A DNA stretch of 64,000 nucleotides, from the NCBI RefSeq assembly GCF_002119725.1, contig NZ_CP021109.1, positions 2,976,001 to 3,040,000 of the forward strand, given 5' to 3'. Numbering within the stretch: position 1 is the first letter of the stretch; each line of letters starts with the position of its first letter. The translations under genes were made by a program, and so were the position numbers. Positions 1 to 8,521 of this stretch are shown piece by piece. The DNA is from Bordetella genomosp. 9 (GTDB lineage: Bacteria; Pseudomonadota; Gammaproteobacteria; Burkholderiales; Burkholderiaceae_B). The notes under the pieces are model-generated. The model saw only the letters and a list, made by a program, of their open reading frames with translations, was not told the DNA's origin and ran no database searches.

Positions 1-800
1 AGGCGGGTGGCGCCGCGACGGCGCAGCTCATGCCGCCATGTCGGGCATCGGAAACTGACCGGCCAGGCGTTGCGGGCGATTCCATTGCGCGGACCCAGGA
101 AACCGTAGCGGTCGGTGGCGCTCAGAGTCATGGCCCGCAGCGCCCCCTGCCCCCTGGCGGGATGCCGTCTCACGAATCCATCCCATTCGTCCGCCAACAC
201 CGCCATGGACAGACGGTCGCGCGGCGGCAGGCCGCTTTCCGAGATTTCCGGGATGGGCAGCTCCGGGTAATTCGCCTGGACGACCGCGCGCATCGCTTCT
301 CGGCGTCCGTCCCGCACCTGAGCGAGCGTCGCGCGAGCGGAGGCCGACAACACGCGATGGACCAAAGCGTCGTGCCGGGCATGGGCCCGCTCGAACTGCA
401 TCAACAAACCCTGTCCGTCCGCCGCGGCGACCGCGCTGGCGTAGGCGCGTCCATGCGCGGCGCCGAACAGCATGCCGATGAGCGGCCCGGGCGGATTGCC
501 TTGCAGCAGCCGTTGGCGCTCGGCCTGGCCGAACTGCGCCCAGCTGGCGAGCGTGACCAGATGCGCCATGGCGACCTGATGTGCGACCTGCGCACGCTGG
601 ACATACGCCAGGAAGTTCATCGCCCTGGCCTGCACCAGCGCACCGCTGTAGGCGGCCGCATCCGCTGTATGCGTCAGCCTGGCGCGGCCGGCGATCACCT
701 GCCCCAGGTTGTAGAACGCCAGAAGCGCCAACGCGCCCACACCCGCCAAACCGAGGGCAAGCGGCAACGCCTGACCGCTCGCATGCCGGTAAGACGTCAT
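1..800 (-). CDS. TadG-like pilus-assembly/secretion protein, 3' part cut by window edge
   Basis: Reading frame from ATG at 800 stays open to the window edge, giving about 266 codons without a stop; the C-terminal part is missing. The N-terminus (residues about 8-30) is one hydrophobic segment, preceded by a GQALPLALG-like start and followed by an ADAAAYSGA motif. This layout is typical of the TadE/TadG-like N-terminal domain of Flp-pilus loci. The rest is soluble-looking with no recognised catalytic motif. Its ATG overlaps the stop of the upstream prepilin-like gene (ATGA), so the two are probably translationally coupled. Role in pilus or surface assembly is inferred from family likeness and context only. 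Confidence 0.75.
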   Translation of the reverse strand, partial: MTSYRHASGQALPLALGLAGVGALALLAFYNLGQVIAGRARLTHTADAAAYSGALVQARAMNFLAYVQRAQVAHQVAMAHLVTLASWAQFGQAERQRLLQGNPPGPLIGMLFGAAHGRAYASAVAAADGQGLLMQFERAHARHDALVHRVLSASARATLAQVRDGRREAMRAVVQANYPELPIPEISESGLPPRDRLSMAVLADEWDGFVRRHPARGQGALRAMTLSATDRYGFLGPRNGIARNAWPVSFRCPTWRHELRRRGATR

Positions 801-1063
801 TGCGCGGCCCCGGCGTTTCCGGTGAAGGACTTCAGCGATTTGGCCTTGCTCTGCGCCGCTGCCTTGCTTGCCGCGGCCTGCGCGGCGCGCGACTGGTCCG
901 CGCCGCTTTCACCGGCCAGTTCCTTCGCCATCGCGGCGGTCTGTGAACGGACAACCTGGCCGAACAACTGATAGACCGCAATGGCGGCGACGGCGACCAG
1001 GGCCACGACGATGATGTACTCGGTCATCCCCTGGCCGCGCTGACGATGGCGGTATTGCTGCAT
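797..1063 (-). CDS. Flp/TadE-like prepilin-type small protein
   Basis: An 88-residue protein with a basic leader (QQYRHRQRG) followed by QGMTEYI and a hydrophobic stretch at about residues 17-31. A glycine followed by a Glu five residues later (G10, E15) fits a prepilin peptidase site, so the mature protein would start at Q11. The rest is Ala/Lys/Ser-rich and probably helical or flexible. A CGGAGG ribosome site precedes the ATG. It overlaps the TadG-like gene by 4 bp, which supports one Tad-type operon extending past the left edge of the window. It could be a minor pilin or a TadE-type pseudopilin; the sequence does not decide. Confidence 0.75.
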   Translation of the reverse strand: MQQYRHRQRGQGMTEYIIVVALVAVAAIAVYQLFGQVVRSQTAAMAKELAGESGADQSRAAQAAASKAAAQSKAKSLKSFTGNAGAAQ

Positions 1064-1163
1064 GGAAGCCTCCGTGTAACGTTAGGCCTCCAGTCTGCGC
1101 GGCACGGGGCGAGCCGACAATTCGTACATGCCGAGCTGGATCAATCCATCACATCGCGCGGCC

Positions 1164-1202
1164 AAAAATAAAACGCCGCCCTGTTCACAAAGGCGGCGTT
1201 TC
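1164..1202 (-). terminator. Rho-independent terminator of the entericidin-like gene
   Basis: Perfect 10-bp stem (aaacgccgcc at 1171-1180 with ggcggcgttt at 1192-1201). On the minus strand it is followed by a T-rich tract (TATTTTT, 1170-1164). It lies 26 bp past the stop of the small lipoprotein gene. Confidence 0.85.
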
Positions 1203-1227
1203 CGGCACACGGCAAAAAAGACAGCGG

Positions 1228-1359
1228 CTATCTTTCCGCTGCGTTGCTGATCGCATTGCCTGCTCGCTGGAGGTCCTTGCCGGCGCCGGCGATGGTATTG
1301 CATCCCGCCAGCACCATCGCAAAGACCACCAGCGACGTCAGCATCATCTTCGAGCGCAT
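1228..1359 (-). CDS. Entericidin-like small lipoprotein
   Basis: A 43-residue protein. Residues 1-19 form a lipoprotein signal peptide ending in the lipobox LAGC (Cys20). The mature part NTIAGAGKDLQRAGNAI matches the short amphipathic pattern of the entericidin A/B family (outer or inner membrane lipoproteins linked to bacteriolysis and stress). RBS GGGAGAG lies just upstream of the ATG, and a strong terminator follows, so this is a single-gene unit. No partner antidote gene is next to it. A related gene lies at 33131-33268. Confidence 0.85.
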   Translation of the reverse strand: MRSKMMLTSLVVFAMVLAGCNTIAGAGKDLQRAGNAISNAAER

Positions 1360-1394
1360 GTATTGCTCTCCCTTGGACCGAAGGCGTGGCTTGC

Positions 1395-2090
1395 CTACAC
1401 GACCTGGACGCGCAGTTCGCCCAGGCCCGCGACACCGCCGACCATCAGGTCGTTCTTCACCACCGGACCGACGCCTTCGGGCGTGCCGGTGAAAATGAGA
1501 TCGCCGGGCTGCAGCTCGAACAGCCCGGACAGATAGGAGATGCTTTCCGGAATGTTCCAGATCAGTTCGCTGATGTTGCTGCCCTGCTTGCGCACGCCAT
1601 TCACATCCAGCCAGATGTCGGCCTTTTCGAGGATGCCCGTCGCGCTCACCGGATGAATGGGTCCCAGGGGCGCGGACTTATCGAACGCCTTGCCGACTTC
1701 CCACGGACGGCCCAGCTTCTTCGCTTCTCCCTGAAGGTCGCGGCGCGTCATATCGAGACCGAGCGCATAGCCCCAGATGTGCTCGTTCGCCTTCTCCACG
1801 GGAATGTCCTTGCCGCCCTTGCCAATGGCGACCACCAGCTCCATTTCGTAATGCAGATTGGACGTTTTGGAGGGATACGGCATCCGGCCCGTCTCGCCCT
1901 CGCGCACGGGAATGATGGCGTCGGCAGGCTTGCAGAAGAAGAACGGATCCTCGCGGCCGGTGAAGCCCATTTCCTTGGCATGCTCGGCGTAATTGCGTCC
2001 CACGCAATACACGCGGCGAACCGGGAACAAGGCGGCGCTGCCCGCTACCGGCACGGCGGCGACGGGCTGAGGGGGCAAAACATAGTCCAT
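1395..2090 (-). CDS. Fumarylacetoacetate hydrolase (FAH) family protein
   Basis: A 231-residue protein with the usual FAH-family order: GRNYAEHAKEMG (31-42), HYEMELVVAIG (80-90, with metal-binding Glu82 and Glu84), GLDMTRRDLQ (111-120, Asp113 likely the third metal ligand) and FTGTPEGVG near residue 205. These enzymes cleave C-C bonds in acylpyruvates such as fumarylpyruvate or acetylpyruvate, or decarboxylate oxaloacetate, with Mg or Mn. Length fits the short, single-domain members. No gentisate or homogentisate genes lie beside it, so the true substrate cannot be told. It sits 286 bp downstream of ppa on the same strand. Confidence 0.9.
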   Translation of the reverse strand: MDYVLPPQPVAAVPVAGSAALFPVRRVYCVGRNYAEHAKEMGFTGREDPFFFCKPADAIIPVREGETGRMPYPSKTSNLHYEMELVVAIGKGGKDIPVEKANEHIWGYALGLDMTRRDLQGEAKKLGRPWEVGKAFDKSAPLGPIHPVSATGILEKADIWLDVNGVRKQGSNISELIWNIPESISYLSGLFELQPGDLIFTGTPEGVGPVVKNDLMVGGVAGLGELRVQVV

Positions 2091-2275
2091 GCTGTTGACC
2101 TCGTTGGCTAGGCGACCGGATAACCGGTGCGGATAATCATGCGCGAGTGTAATCGTTTCGCCGCACGCGGACAGCCCGGACTTACTCGCTCAAGCGGGCG
2201 CGCAGACGCTTTCAGCATAACGACAGCATGGACCCGCGAAGGACATTCGGCATGTGTCAGGACGATGCCAAAGCA

Positions 2276-2352
2276 AAAGGGCTGCCGCCCTCTGCGCCGC
2301 ACTGAGCAGGACGATCCCTGCTTGGTGGCGTGCGCGCTGGCGGCAGCCCTTT
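2276..2352 (-). repeat. Long-loop inverted repeat downstream of ppa
   Basis: Fourteen-base arms (aaagggctgccgcc at 2276-2289 and its exact complement at 2339-2352) enclose a 49-nt loop, which itself contains a small agcagg/cctgct hairpin. On the minus strand the second arm runs into TTTTGCTTT, so it could end the ppa transcript in spite of the long loop. The 2091-2376 gap shows no credible gene. Confidence 0.55.
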
Positions 2353-2376
2353 GCGGCATGTCCGGAAGCGTCGAGC

Positions 2377-2913
2377 TTACTTATCGCCCTGCGCATAGCG
2401 CTCGGCGCTGCGCACGATTTCCTCGTGCGCGGCATCGATGCCCTTCCAGCCCTTGACCTTCACCCACTTGCCCTTTTCCAGGTCCTTGTAGTGCTCGAAG
2501 AAGTGCTGGATGCGGCCCAGGTCTTCTTCCGGCAGGTCCTGATAGGACTTGATGTGGCGGTACGGCGGATAGAGCTTGTCCACCGGCACCGCGAGCAACT
2601 TCGCGTCGCCGCCCGATTCGTCTTCCATCTCCAGCACGCCCAGCGCGCGGCAGCGGATGACCGCGCCCACCTGGATCGGAAAAGGCGTCACCACCAGCAC
2701 ATCCGCGGGATCGCCGTCCTCGGACAGCGTTTGCGGAATGTAGCCGTAATTGCACGGATAGTGCATGGCGGTGAGCATGAAGCGGTCCACGAAAACCGCA
2801 CCGGAATCCTTATCGACCTCGTACTTCACGGGGTCCGCATTCATGGGAATTTCGATGATGACGTGGAACTCGTCCGGCAGCTTCGAGCCGGGGGAAACGC
2901 GATCGAGACTCAT
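2377..2913 (-). CDS. ppa: Inorganic pyrophosphatase
   Basis: Family I (hexameric, cytoplasmic) pyrophosphatase, 178 residues, hydrolysing PPi to two phosphates and so pulling biosynthetic reactions forward. The signature DGDPADVLV carries the metal-binding Asp66, Asp68 and Asp71; other family blocks such as KYEVDKDSG and [10 protein letters not shown] are intact. It begins 25 bp after the hemY stop and is likely the last gene of the hemC-D-X-Y-ppa run. Full length with no oddity. Confidence 0.96.
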   Translation of the reverse strand: MSLDRVSPGSKLPDEFHVIIEIPMNADPVKYEVDKDSGAVFVDRFMLTAMHYPCNYGYIPQTLSEDGDPADVLVVTPFPIQVGAVIRCRALGVLEMEDESGGDAKLLAVPVDKLYPPYRHIKSYQDLPEEDLGRIQHFFEHYKDLEKGKWVKVKGWKGIDAAHEEIVRSAERYAQGDK

Positions 2914-2938
2914 GGTTCAAACCTTCGTGGGAAAAGAA

Positions 2939-4537
2939 TCAGGACTTGCCCTGATCGGGCGTATCGGGTTTGCCCGGCGCGGCGCCGGACGGGTTTTCCT
3001 GCCGGGCAGGCCCGGCCGATGAGGCAGGCGCGCGCGCGTCGTCCTCCATGCCGGCGACAGGAATCGGCGCGCTGTCGAAGTAATCCTCGATATCGACGGG
3101 CGCCTCTGCGGGCGCGGGCGCCGATGGCGTCTGGCCGAGCAGCGACTGTTCTGTCTGCCCGCGCGCATCGGGGTCGAGCACGTAATCCGCCGCCGGCGCA
3201 TCCGTCGGCACAGCTTCATGCACGTGAACGGTTTCCGGCGCCGGCGCTTCGGTCGCATCTGACAGGAACCCGCTTTCGGGGTCTACCCGGGAAGGATCGG
3301 CGTGGGTATCGGCGGCTGGCAAGGCGTCGTCCGAGGCCAGAACGGGCAGTGCAACGCCGGTGGCGGTGGCAAGACGCCAGTGCCGCACGGCATCGCCCGG
3401 CCGATCCAGACGGTCGTACAGGCTGCCCAGCAACGCATGCGTGCGGGCATCCGCGCGACGTTCCACGGCACGCCGCAGATACCGTTCCGCCTGCCCCCAA
3501 AGCTGCCCCGTCAGGCACAGCATTCCCAGCGCGCAGAGCACATCCGGATCGGTGGGACGCTGTTGCAGCCACTTCTCCGCGCGCTCCAGTCGGCGCGGAA
3601 CCTGCGCGGCATCTCCACGCGAATAGGCGGCGAGCAGACGCGTATCGAAGCGCTGTGCGATGGCGGCTTCCAGAACGCGCGCAGCTTCATCGGCCTCGCC
3701 GGCCGCCTCGAACGCCGCCGCGCCGGCCAGCGCAATCTCTGGCAGGAGACGCTCCTCGGCCTTCAGGTCTTTCCAGATCGCCCGCCAGCCGTCGGTTTCC
3801 ATTCCGCCGCGCAAGCGGGCGGCGCCCGCCGCGTCGATCAGCCGCAGCGCCTCTTCGCGTTCCAGCGCACCGCGCCGCAGCAGCCCGCGCGCCAACGTGA
3901 AGACCCGTTCATGATGACCGAGAGCGCGTTCCGCGCGCAGCAGCAGGCGCATGGTGTGCAGATGGCGCACGCCGCCCTCCTGCAAGGGCGCAAGGACCTC
4001 CAGCGCGCGTTGCGGCTGCCCCTGTTCCAGCAACAGATCCGCCATGACCGTCGCGACGGCTTCATTCAGCCCCGGGTCCTTGCCGGCGGCCTCCCGCGCG
4101 CGGTCCAGCATCACGTCACGCCGCACGAACTCGCCCAGCCCTTGCGCGGCACGCGCGGCCGACAAGGCCGCGAGCACACGGCGATTGCGCGCCTTGGTCT
4201 GGTCCAGCAGCTTGGCCAGGTCCTTTTCCGCATGGGCGAAGCGGCCTTCCAAAAGGCCGATCCAGCCGCGCTCAAGCAGCTCGTGATCGCGGGCCTGCGC
4301 GCGGCGGCCGCGCCAAGCGCGCATGCGGTCCGGAATGGCGACCAGCCAGGCCAGCAGGCGCAATACGACATAGATGGAGACGAATAGCGCGATCAGCAGC
4401 GACACCGCCAGCGTCAGCGACATCTCGACGCGATACGGCCACACCAACAGCAGCACATTGCCGGGATGGGCACGGAGCACCACGGCGATAATGACCGCGA
4501 TGACCGCCAGCAACAACGTCCAGAACCAGGCGCGCAT
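2939..4537 (-). CDS. hemY: HemY-like membrane protein with TPR region
   Basis: A 532-residue protein: transmembrane segments at about 3-20 and 36-60, then an arginine-rich cytoplasmic stretch and a long helical, Ala/Leu-rich region typical of tetratricopeptide repeats (about 90-400). The tail past residue 400 is acidic, Pro/Ala-rich and probably disordered. Proteobacterial HemY is a porphyrin-metabolism accessory whose exact activity is unclear; it is unrelated to the Bacillus protoporphyrinogen oxidase of the same name. The start lies 3 bp past the hemX stop, which shows tight coupling within the heme operon. Confidence 0.92.
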   Translation of the reverse strand: MRAWFWTLLLAVIAVIIAVVLRAHPGNVLLLVWPYRVEMSLTLAVSLLIALFVSIYVVLRLLAWLVAIPDRMRAWRGRRAQARDHELLERGWIGLLEGRFAHAEKDLAKLLDQTKARNRRVLAALSAARAAQGLGEFVRRDVMLDRAREAAGKDPGLNEAVATVMADLLLEQGQPQRALEVLAPLQEGGVRHLHTMRLLLRAERALGHHERVFTLARGLLRRGALEREEALRLIDAAGAARLRGGMETDGWRAIWKDLKAEERLLPEIALAGAAAFEAAGEADEAARVLEAAIAQRFDTRLLAAYSRGDAAQVPRRLERAEKWLQQRPTDPDVLCALGMLCLTGQLWGQAERYLRRAVERRADARTHALLGSLYDRLDRPGDAVRHWRLATATGVALPVLASDDALPAADTHADPSRVDPESGFLSDATEAPAPETVHVHEAVPTDAPAADYVLDPDARGQTEQSLLGQTPSAPAPAEAPVDIEDYFDSAPIPVAGMEDDARAPASSAGPARQENPSGAAPGKPDTPDQGKS

Positions 4538-4540
4538 GGC

Positions 4541-5755
4541 TCAATCCCGCCCTTGGGCCGGATTGGCCCCTTCGGAACGCAGCGCCGCCACGGCGCTCAG
4601 ACTGTCCGATACGCTCGGCATGGCGACGGCGATCTGGGTTTCGGCGAGCTCGCGCGCCAGCCCCAGCGCAGCCAGGGTATCGGGCGAACGCCGGTCGTAA
4701 TACGTATCCAGCGTGCGCACGACGGTGTCCAGCTCGTTTTTCCAGATGGCCGGCTGGCGCATCAGCAAGGCCGACTGCACCGTCAGCAAACGCTGGCGCA
4801 GGGCGGCACGCAGCTGTTCGGCCTGATCCGGGGACAGCAGCAGCGCCGCGGGGTCGTCCACGCGCTGCACGCGCACCAGATCGCCCAACTCACGCGTCAA
4901 GGCGCTGCCCGCCTTGGCGGGCCAGGAGGCGATCTCCGCACGCCAACGCTGCCACCAGGCCGCATCGGCGGGCAGTTGCGGTGCAGCCGGCTCCGGCGTC
5001 ACCGCCGCTCGCGGCGCGTCGCCCCCGGTGTCGCGGTGCGCCATGGAAACCGCATCCGGCGTCAGCAGCGGGGCCCGTCCTACCAGACCGACCAGCCGCT
5101 CGATGCGGCTGGCCTGCACCGGCACGTCAACCGTCTTCACCGCGCGCAACCGATCCAGATCGCCGTTGATGGTCTGCTGCAGGCTGGCATAGCGCGGCCG
5201 CGCGGCGCGCGCCAGGCGCGATTGAGCGGTCTCCATGGCCACGATGGCATTGCTTACGCTGCCGCCCAGCCGCAACTGCTGGTCGGCGATGGTCAGCAGA
5301 CGCTCGACATCATTCAGGAGGACATCGTCGCTGACGTTGTCGTTGAAGTCCTGCCACGCCTGTTGCAGCGCGGTGTACTGGCTCTGCGTCTCGCGCAGGG
5401 TCGACTCCAGGGCCGCAATCTTGTCGCTCTGTGCCTGGGCCAACCCAAGCGCCTGTCGGGTTTCCGCACGGGTCTGCGCCAACGCGCCGCTCAAGGCATC
5501 CAGGCGGCTGGCGATTTCGCGGCCCGCGGCGAGAAACTGCTGCCGTTGCAGCCACAAGGCGGCCACCAGCGCAAGCGCCAGCAGAATGACGACCACCAGC
5601 GTGGCCATCATCGGCGACGCCCCGGAACGCGCACGTACCGGCCGTGACGGGGATGCATGAGACGAGGCGCCGGAGGTCTGCGCCGCGGCGGAAGCCGGAG
5701 AACTGGAAGCGGCCGGCGACGGGGCCGGATCGTTGGCAGGAGTCTTGTCTGTCAT
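4541..5755 (-). CDS. hemX: HemX-family heme biosynthesis accessory protein
   Basis: A 404-residue protein: a Pro/Ala/Ser-rich cytoplasmic tail (1-45), one transmembrane segment (about 49-69) and a helical periplasmic domain with coiled-coil heptads just after the membrane. HemX proteins are often labelled uroporphyrinogen-III C-methyltransferase, but this one has no SAM-binding methyltransferase domain, so the enzymatic name should not be used. I chose ATG 5755 because the frame upstream overlaps hemD and reads as non-protein. It sits 38 bp after hemD and 3 bp before hemY. Confidence 0.9.
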   Translation of the reverse strand: MTDKTPANDPAPSPAASSSPASAAAQTSGASSHASPSRPVRARSGASPMMATLVVVILLALALVAALWLQRQQFLAAGREIASRLDALSGALAQTRAETRQALGLAQAQSDKIAALESTLRETQSQYTALQQAWQDFNDNVSDDVLLNDVERLLTIADQQLRLGGSVSNAIVAMETAQSRLARAARPRYASLQQTINGDLDRLRAVKTVDVPVQASRIERLVGLVGRAPLLTPDAVSMAHRDTGGDAPRAAVTPEPAAPQLPADAAWWQRWRAEIASWPAKAGSALTRELGDLVRVQRVDDPAALLLSPDQAEQLRAALRQRLLTVQSALLMRQPAIWKNELDTVVRTLDTYYDRRSPDTLAALGLARELAETQIAVAMPSVSDSLSAVAALRSEGANPAQGRD

Positions 5756-5793
5756 GAGGGCGATTGTATTCGGTAGCGATGCGAATCGATGAC

Positions 5794-6609
5794 TCAACCG
5801 GAAACAAAAGCATGGAGCAGCGCGTCGTCCGCCGGCGCGCAGACCGTCACATGAGCCGGCGTGCGGCCGATCGCCTGCGCCAGCCGCGGCGCCAGGCGTG
5901 GATGCGTGACAACAAAACGACAGTTGGCCCACCATTGCGCCGACGTCGCCGGCAGGACATTTGCCGCGACGGCGTCGATGCTTTCGCCGCTGGTGAGCAG
6001 CCAGGTGGGGCGCACGTCCGCGCGCGCCCATTGCCCCAGCCGCAGCCGCACGTCGGCGTCCCATGCGGCGGCCACGCGCCGGTAGACCTCGTGGTGCTGC
6101 ACCTGGACACCTCGTTCAAGCAATCGCTGGGCGAGCCAGTCCCGTCCGCCCAGCCCACGCACCAGCAGGACGCGCCTGGGAAGCGGCCCGCGCGCAAGCA
6201 GGCATTCCCACAACGCCTCGGAATCCTGGCGCGGCGCTTCCCGAGGGGGATGGATCACGTCGCAGTCTTTGCCCAGCCAGCCCGATGCCCGCAGGCGGTC
6301 CGCGGTGGCCGGCCCGACCGCCGCGGCCGCGCAGGAAGAAGGCCAATGGTCCACGCCACAGCGCTCCAGCTGCTCCAGATAATGCAGGGCAGCGTTGCCG
6401 CTGACGAAAACGGCCAGATCGAATTCCGCAGGCAGGGGAACAGTCCCGGCCTGGGCGGCCGGTTCGATGCGAAGAGCGGGCCAGACGCAGACATCCCAGC
6501 CGGCCGCGCGCAAGGCGGCGCTTAGATCATCGTTGCGCCCGGCCGGCCGCGTCAGCACCGCTACGCCGGCGGCGCGCGCCGGCGCCAGGAGCGACGCATC
6601 GGGCTTCAT
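5794..6609 (-). CDS. hemD: Uroporphyrinogen-III synthase
   Basis: HemD cyclises hydroxymethylbilane to uroporphyrinogen III with inversion of ring D. The 271-residue product has the loosely conserved two-lobe layout, with the opening motif VAVLTRPAGRN (about 15-25) and VFVSGNAALH near residue 75; the TSGES-like motif of the second lobe is also present. Family identity is low in general, so position right after hemC is a strong part of the call. ATG 6609 lies 29 bp after the hemC stop with only a weak ribosome site; an upstream start overlapping hemC cannot be excluded. Confidence 0.92.
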   Translation of the reverse strand: MKPDASLLAPARAAGVAVLTRPAGRNDDLSAALRAAGWDVCVWPALRIEPAAQAGTVPLPAEFDLAVFVSGNAALHYLEQLERCGVDHWPSSCAAAAVGPATADRLRASGWLGKDCDVIHPPREAPRQDSEALWECLLARGPLPRRVLLVRGLGGRDWLAQRLLERGVQVQHHEVYRRVAAAWDADVRLRLGQWARADVRPTWLLTSGESIDAVAANVLPATSAQWWANCRFVVTHPRLAPRLAQAIGRTPAHVTVCAPADDALLHAFVSG

Positions 6610-6638
6610 ACCGGGAATCAAGCGCGCTCCGCGGGTGG

Positions 6639-7571
6639 TCAGGACGACGCCAGGTCGGCCATGATTTCGGCCGCACCGCCGTCCAGCAATTCGCGCGCTG
6701 CGGTCGCGCCGATCTCGGCCGCCTGTGCAACCGGACCGCTGACATCGCTGCGGGCGAAGCGTTGGCCGTCGACAGAGGCGATCAGCGCGCGCAGACGCAA
6801 AGTTTCGCCTTCGACAGTGGCATAAGCGCCTATCGGGATCTGGCAGGACCCGCCCACGATCCGGGATACGGCGCGCTCGGCCACCGCGCAAGCCGTGGTC
6901 TCGGCGGACGCAAGAGGCGCCAGCCAAGCGCGCAGATCTGCGCGCGCCGCCAGAATCTCGATACCCAGCGCGCCCTGCCCGGCCGCCGGCAAACTGTCGG
7001 CGACGTCCAGCCGGGCACGGATGCGAGACGTCAGACCGAGCCGCTCCAAACCCGCCGCAGCCAGAACGATGGCGTCGTAATCACCGCGATCCAGCTTGGC
7101 CAGGCGCGTGTCCAGGTTGCCACGCAACGGCCGCACCTGGAGCCCCGGATAGCGCGCCCTGATCTGCGACTCTCGCCGCAGGCTGGACGTCCCGACCACC
7201 GCGCCGGCCGGAAGATCGGCGAGCCCGGCATAGCTGTTCGACACGAAGGCATCACGGGGATCGGCACGCGCCAGAATGGAGCATAGGTCGAAGGACGGGT
7301 CCAGTTCGATGGGCACGTCCTTCAGGGAATGCACGGCCAGATCGGCCCGTCCGTCAAGCAGGGCGGTTTCCAGTTCCTTGACGAACAGGCCCTTTCCGCC
7401 CACCTTGGACAGCGCCCGATCCAGGATCTGATCGCCCTTGGTGGTAAGGGTCAGGAGTTCGACCGAGCAGTCGGGATACAGGGCGAGCAGGCGGCCTCGC
7501 ACATGCTCGGCCTGCCATAGCGCCAACCGGCTCGCGCGGGTGGCGATCGTCAAACGACGCGGATGCGACAC
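6639..7571 (-). CDS. hemC: Porphobilinogen deaminase (hydroxymethylbilane synthase)
   Basis: Joins four porphobilinogen units into hydroxymethylbilane in the cytoplasm. At 310 residues it is normal length. Visible motifs are [12 protein letters not shown] (9-20), the catalytic Asp in HSLKDVP (Asp85), the substrate-binding TSSLRR (128-133) and GSCQIPIG, whose Cys243 carries the dipyrromethane cofactor. First gene of the hemC-D-X-Y-ppa run; the small membrane-protein gene ends only 8 bp upstream, so its promoter may lie further up. Confidence 0.97.
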   Translation of the reverse strand: MSHPRRLTIATRASRLALWQAEHVRGRLLALYPDCSVELLTLTTKGDQILDRALSKVGGKGLFVKELETALLDGRADLAVHSLKDVPIELDPSFDLCSILARADPRDAFVSNSYAGLADLPAGAVVGTSSLRRESQIRARYPGLQVRPLRGNLDTRLAKLDRGDYDAIVLAAAGLERLGLTSRIRARLDVADSLPAAGQGALGIEILAARADLRAWLAPLASAETTACAVAERAVSRIVGGSCQIPIGAYATVEGETLRLRALIASVDGQRFARSDVSGPVAQAAEIGATAARELLDGGAAEIMADLASS

Positions 7572-7579
7572 GGCAATGC

Positions 7580-7702
7580 TCAGGCGAAATGCGCGGCCAC
7601 GACGGTCACGATGACGCCCAGCACGGCGAGAACGAACAGGCCTTGCAGCAGGCTCAGGCCTGATTCGGATTGCTGGCTTTTGCCGGTTTTACGCAGACTC
7701 AT
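7580..7702 (-). CDS. Small single-span membrane protein, 40 residues
   Basis: A 40-residue frame: a hydrophilic start rich in Lys, Ser and Gln (1-15) followed by one hydrophobic segment ([20 protein letters not shown]). An AAGGA ribosome site sits 8 nt before the ATG, and the gene overlaps the end of the TerC gene upstream by 14 bp, as real coupled genes often do. It ends 8 bp before hemC. I do not recognise a family. Placement suggests co-expression with the TerC proteins, hemC, or both. Confidence 0.6.
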   Translation of the reverse strand: MSLRKTGKSQQSESGLSLLQGLFVLAVLGVIVTVVAAHFA

Positions 7703-8408
7703 TCAGTGATTCCTTGGAGACGACTTTGCGGCTTGCCAGCCACCGTCCCAAGAGAATGACCAGCAGCGCGCCTACGATTTCAGCGCCCAATTTAACCATA
7801 CCGTGCTGCACGCCGAAGCGTCCCTCGATTACGACGTCGGTCACGATCATGCCGCCGGCAATCCAGCCCAACAGGCCCGCGCCGAACGTGACCACGAGCG
7901 GGTAGCGATCGATCAGCTTCAGGACCAGGGTCGAACCCCAAATGATGATGGGCACGCTGACGAGCAGGCCGAAGATGACGAGGCCGATCTGGTGGTCCGC
8001 ATGGGCATTCTGCGCCGCGCCCGCAATGGCGATGACGTTGTCCAGGCTCATGACGAAGTCTGCCACGATGATCGTCTTGATGGCAGACATGATGGATGAG
8101 CCGCCCTGAATCTTGTCGTGGCCGTCGTCCTCCGGCAGCATCAGCTTGACGCCGATCCACAACAGCAGCAGCCCCCCGACGACTTTCAGGAACGGAATGG
8201 CGAGCAGGGTGAGCGCGAAAGCGATCAGGACGACGCGCAACAGGATGGCGCCGGCTGTCCCCCAGAGAATGCCCTGCATCCGCTGCTTCGGCGCCAGATT
8301 GCGGCAAGCCAAGGCAATGACCACCGCGTTGTCCCCGCCCAGCAGGATATCGATCAGGATGATTTGAAAAACGGCCGCCCAGCTGAGCGTCTGGAAGAAT
8401 TCGAGCAC
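7689..8408 (-). CDS. TerC-family membrane protein (copy 1)
   Basis: About 239 residues with seven predicted membrane segments and the TerC signature GGDNAVVIALACR (from residue 24). The second acidic motif DFVMSLDNVIAIAG lies near residue 95. TerC/YjbE-type proteins are linked to export of metals, often manganese, and to metal loading of exported proteins; that is family knowledge. A GTG start at 8408 is chosen because it aligns residue for residue with the start of the neighbouring paralogue and has GGGGG upstream; an earlier GTG at 8444 would begin inside the strong hairpin. Confidence 0.88.
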   Translation of the reverse strand: MLEFFQTLSWAAVFQIILIDILLGGDNAVVIALACRNLAPKQRMQGILWGTAGAILLRVVLIAFALTLLAIPFLKVVGGLLLLWIGVKLMLPEDDGHDKIQGGSSIMSAIKTIIVADFVMSLDNVIAIAGAAQNAHADHQIGLVIFGLLVSVPIIIWGSTLVLKLIDRYPLVVTFGAGLLGWIAGGMIVTDVVIEGRFGVQHGMVKLGAEIVGALLVILLGRWLASRKVVSKESLNESA

Positions 8409-8442
8409 GACACAACCCCCACAACGTGATTTTGATAAGCCC

Positions 8443-8487
8443 ACGTCGCGCCGGCCGTCCGCGCGATACGGACGGCCGGCGCGACGT
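8443..8487. repeat. Perfect 18-bp stem hairpin between the two TerC genes
   Basis: Arms 8443-8460 and 8470-8487 are exact reverse complements, with a 9-nt loop (gcgcgatac). GC-rich and very stable. No clean T-run follows on either strand, so it may act as an mRNA stability or processing element separating the TerC cistrons, or as a weak terminator. Confidence 0.7.
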
Positions 8488-8521
8488 CGGCCCTGAAGGG
8501 GGATTGTAATTCAGCTTTGCG

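Noticed and set aside
5756-6064. N-terminal extension of hemX to 6064
   Set aside because: It overlaps hemD, whose coding is supported; ATG 5755 gives a normal HemX start.
6610-6927. N-terminal extension of hemD to 6927
   Set aside because: It overlaps hemC, which is fully supported by its own motifs.
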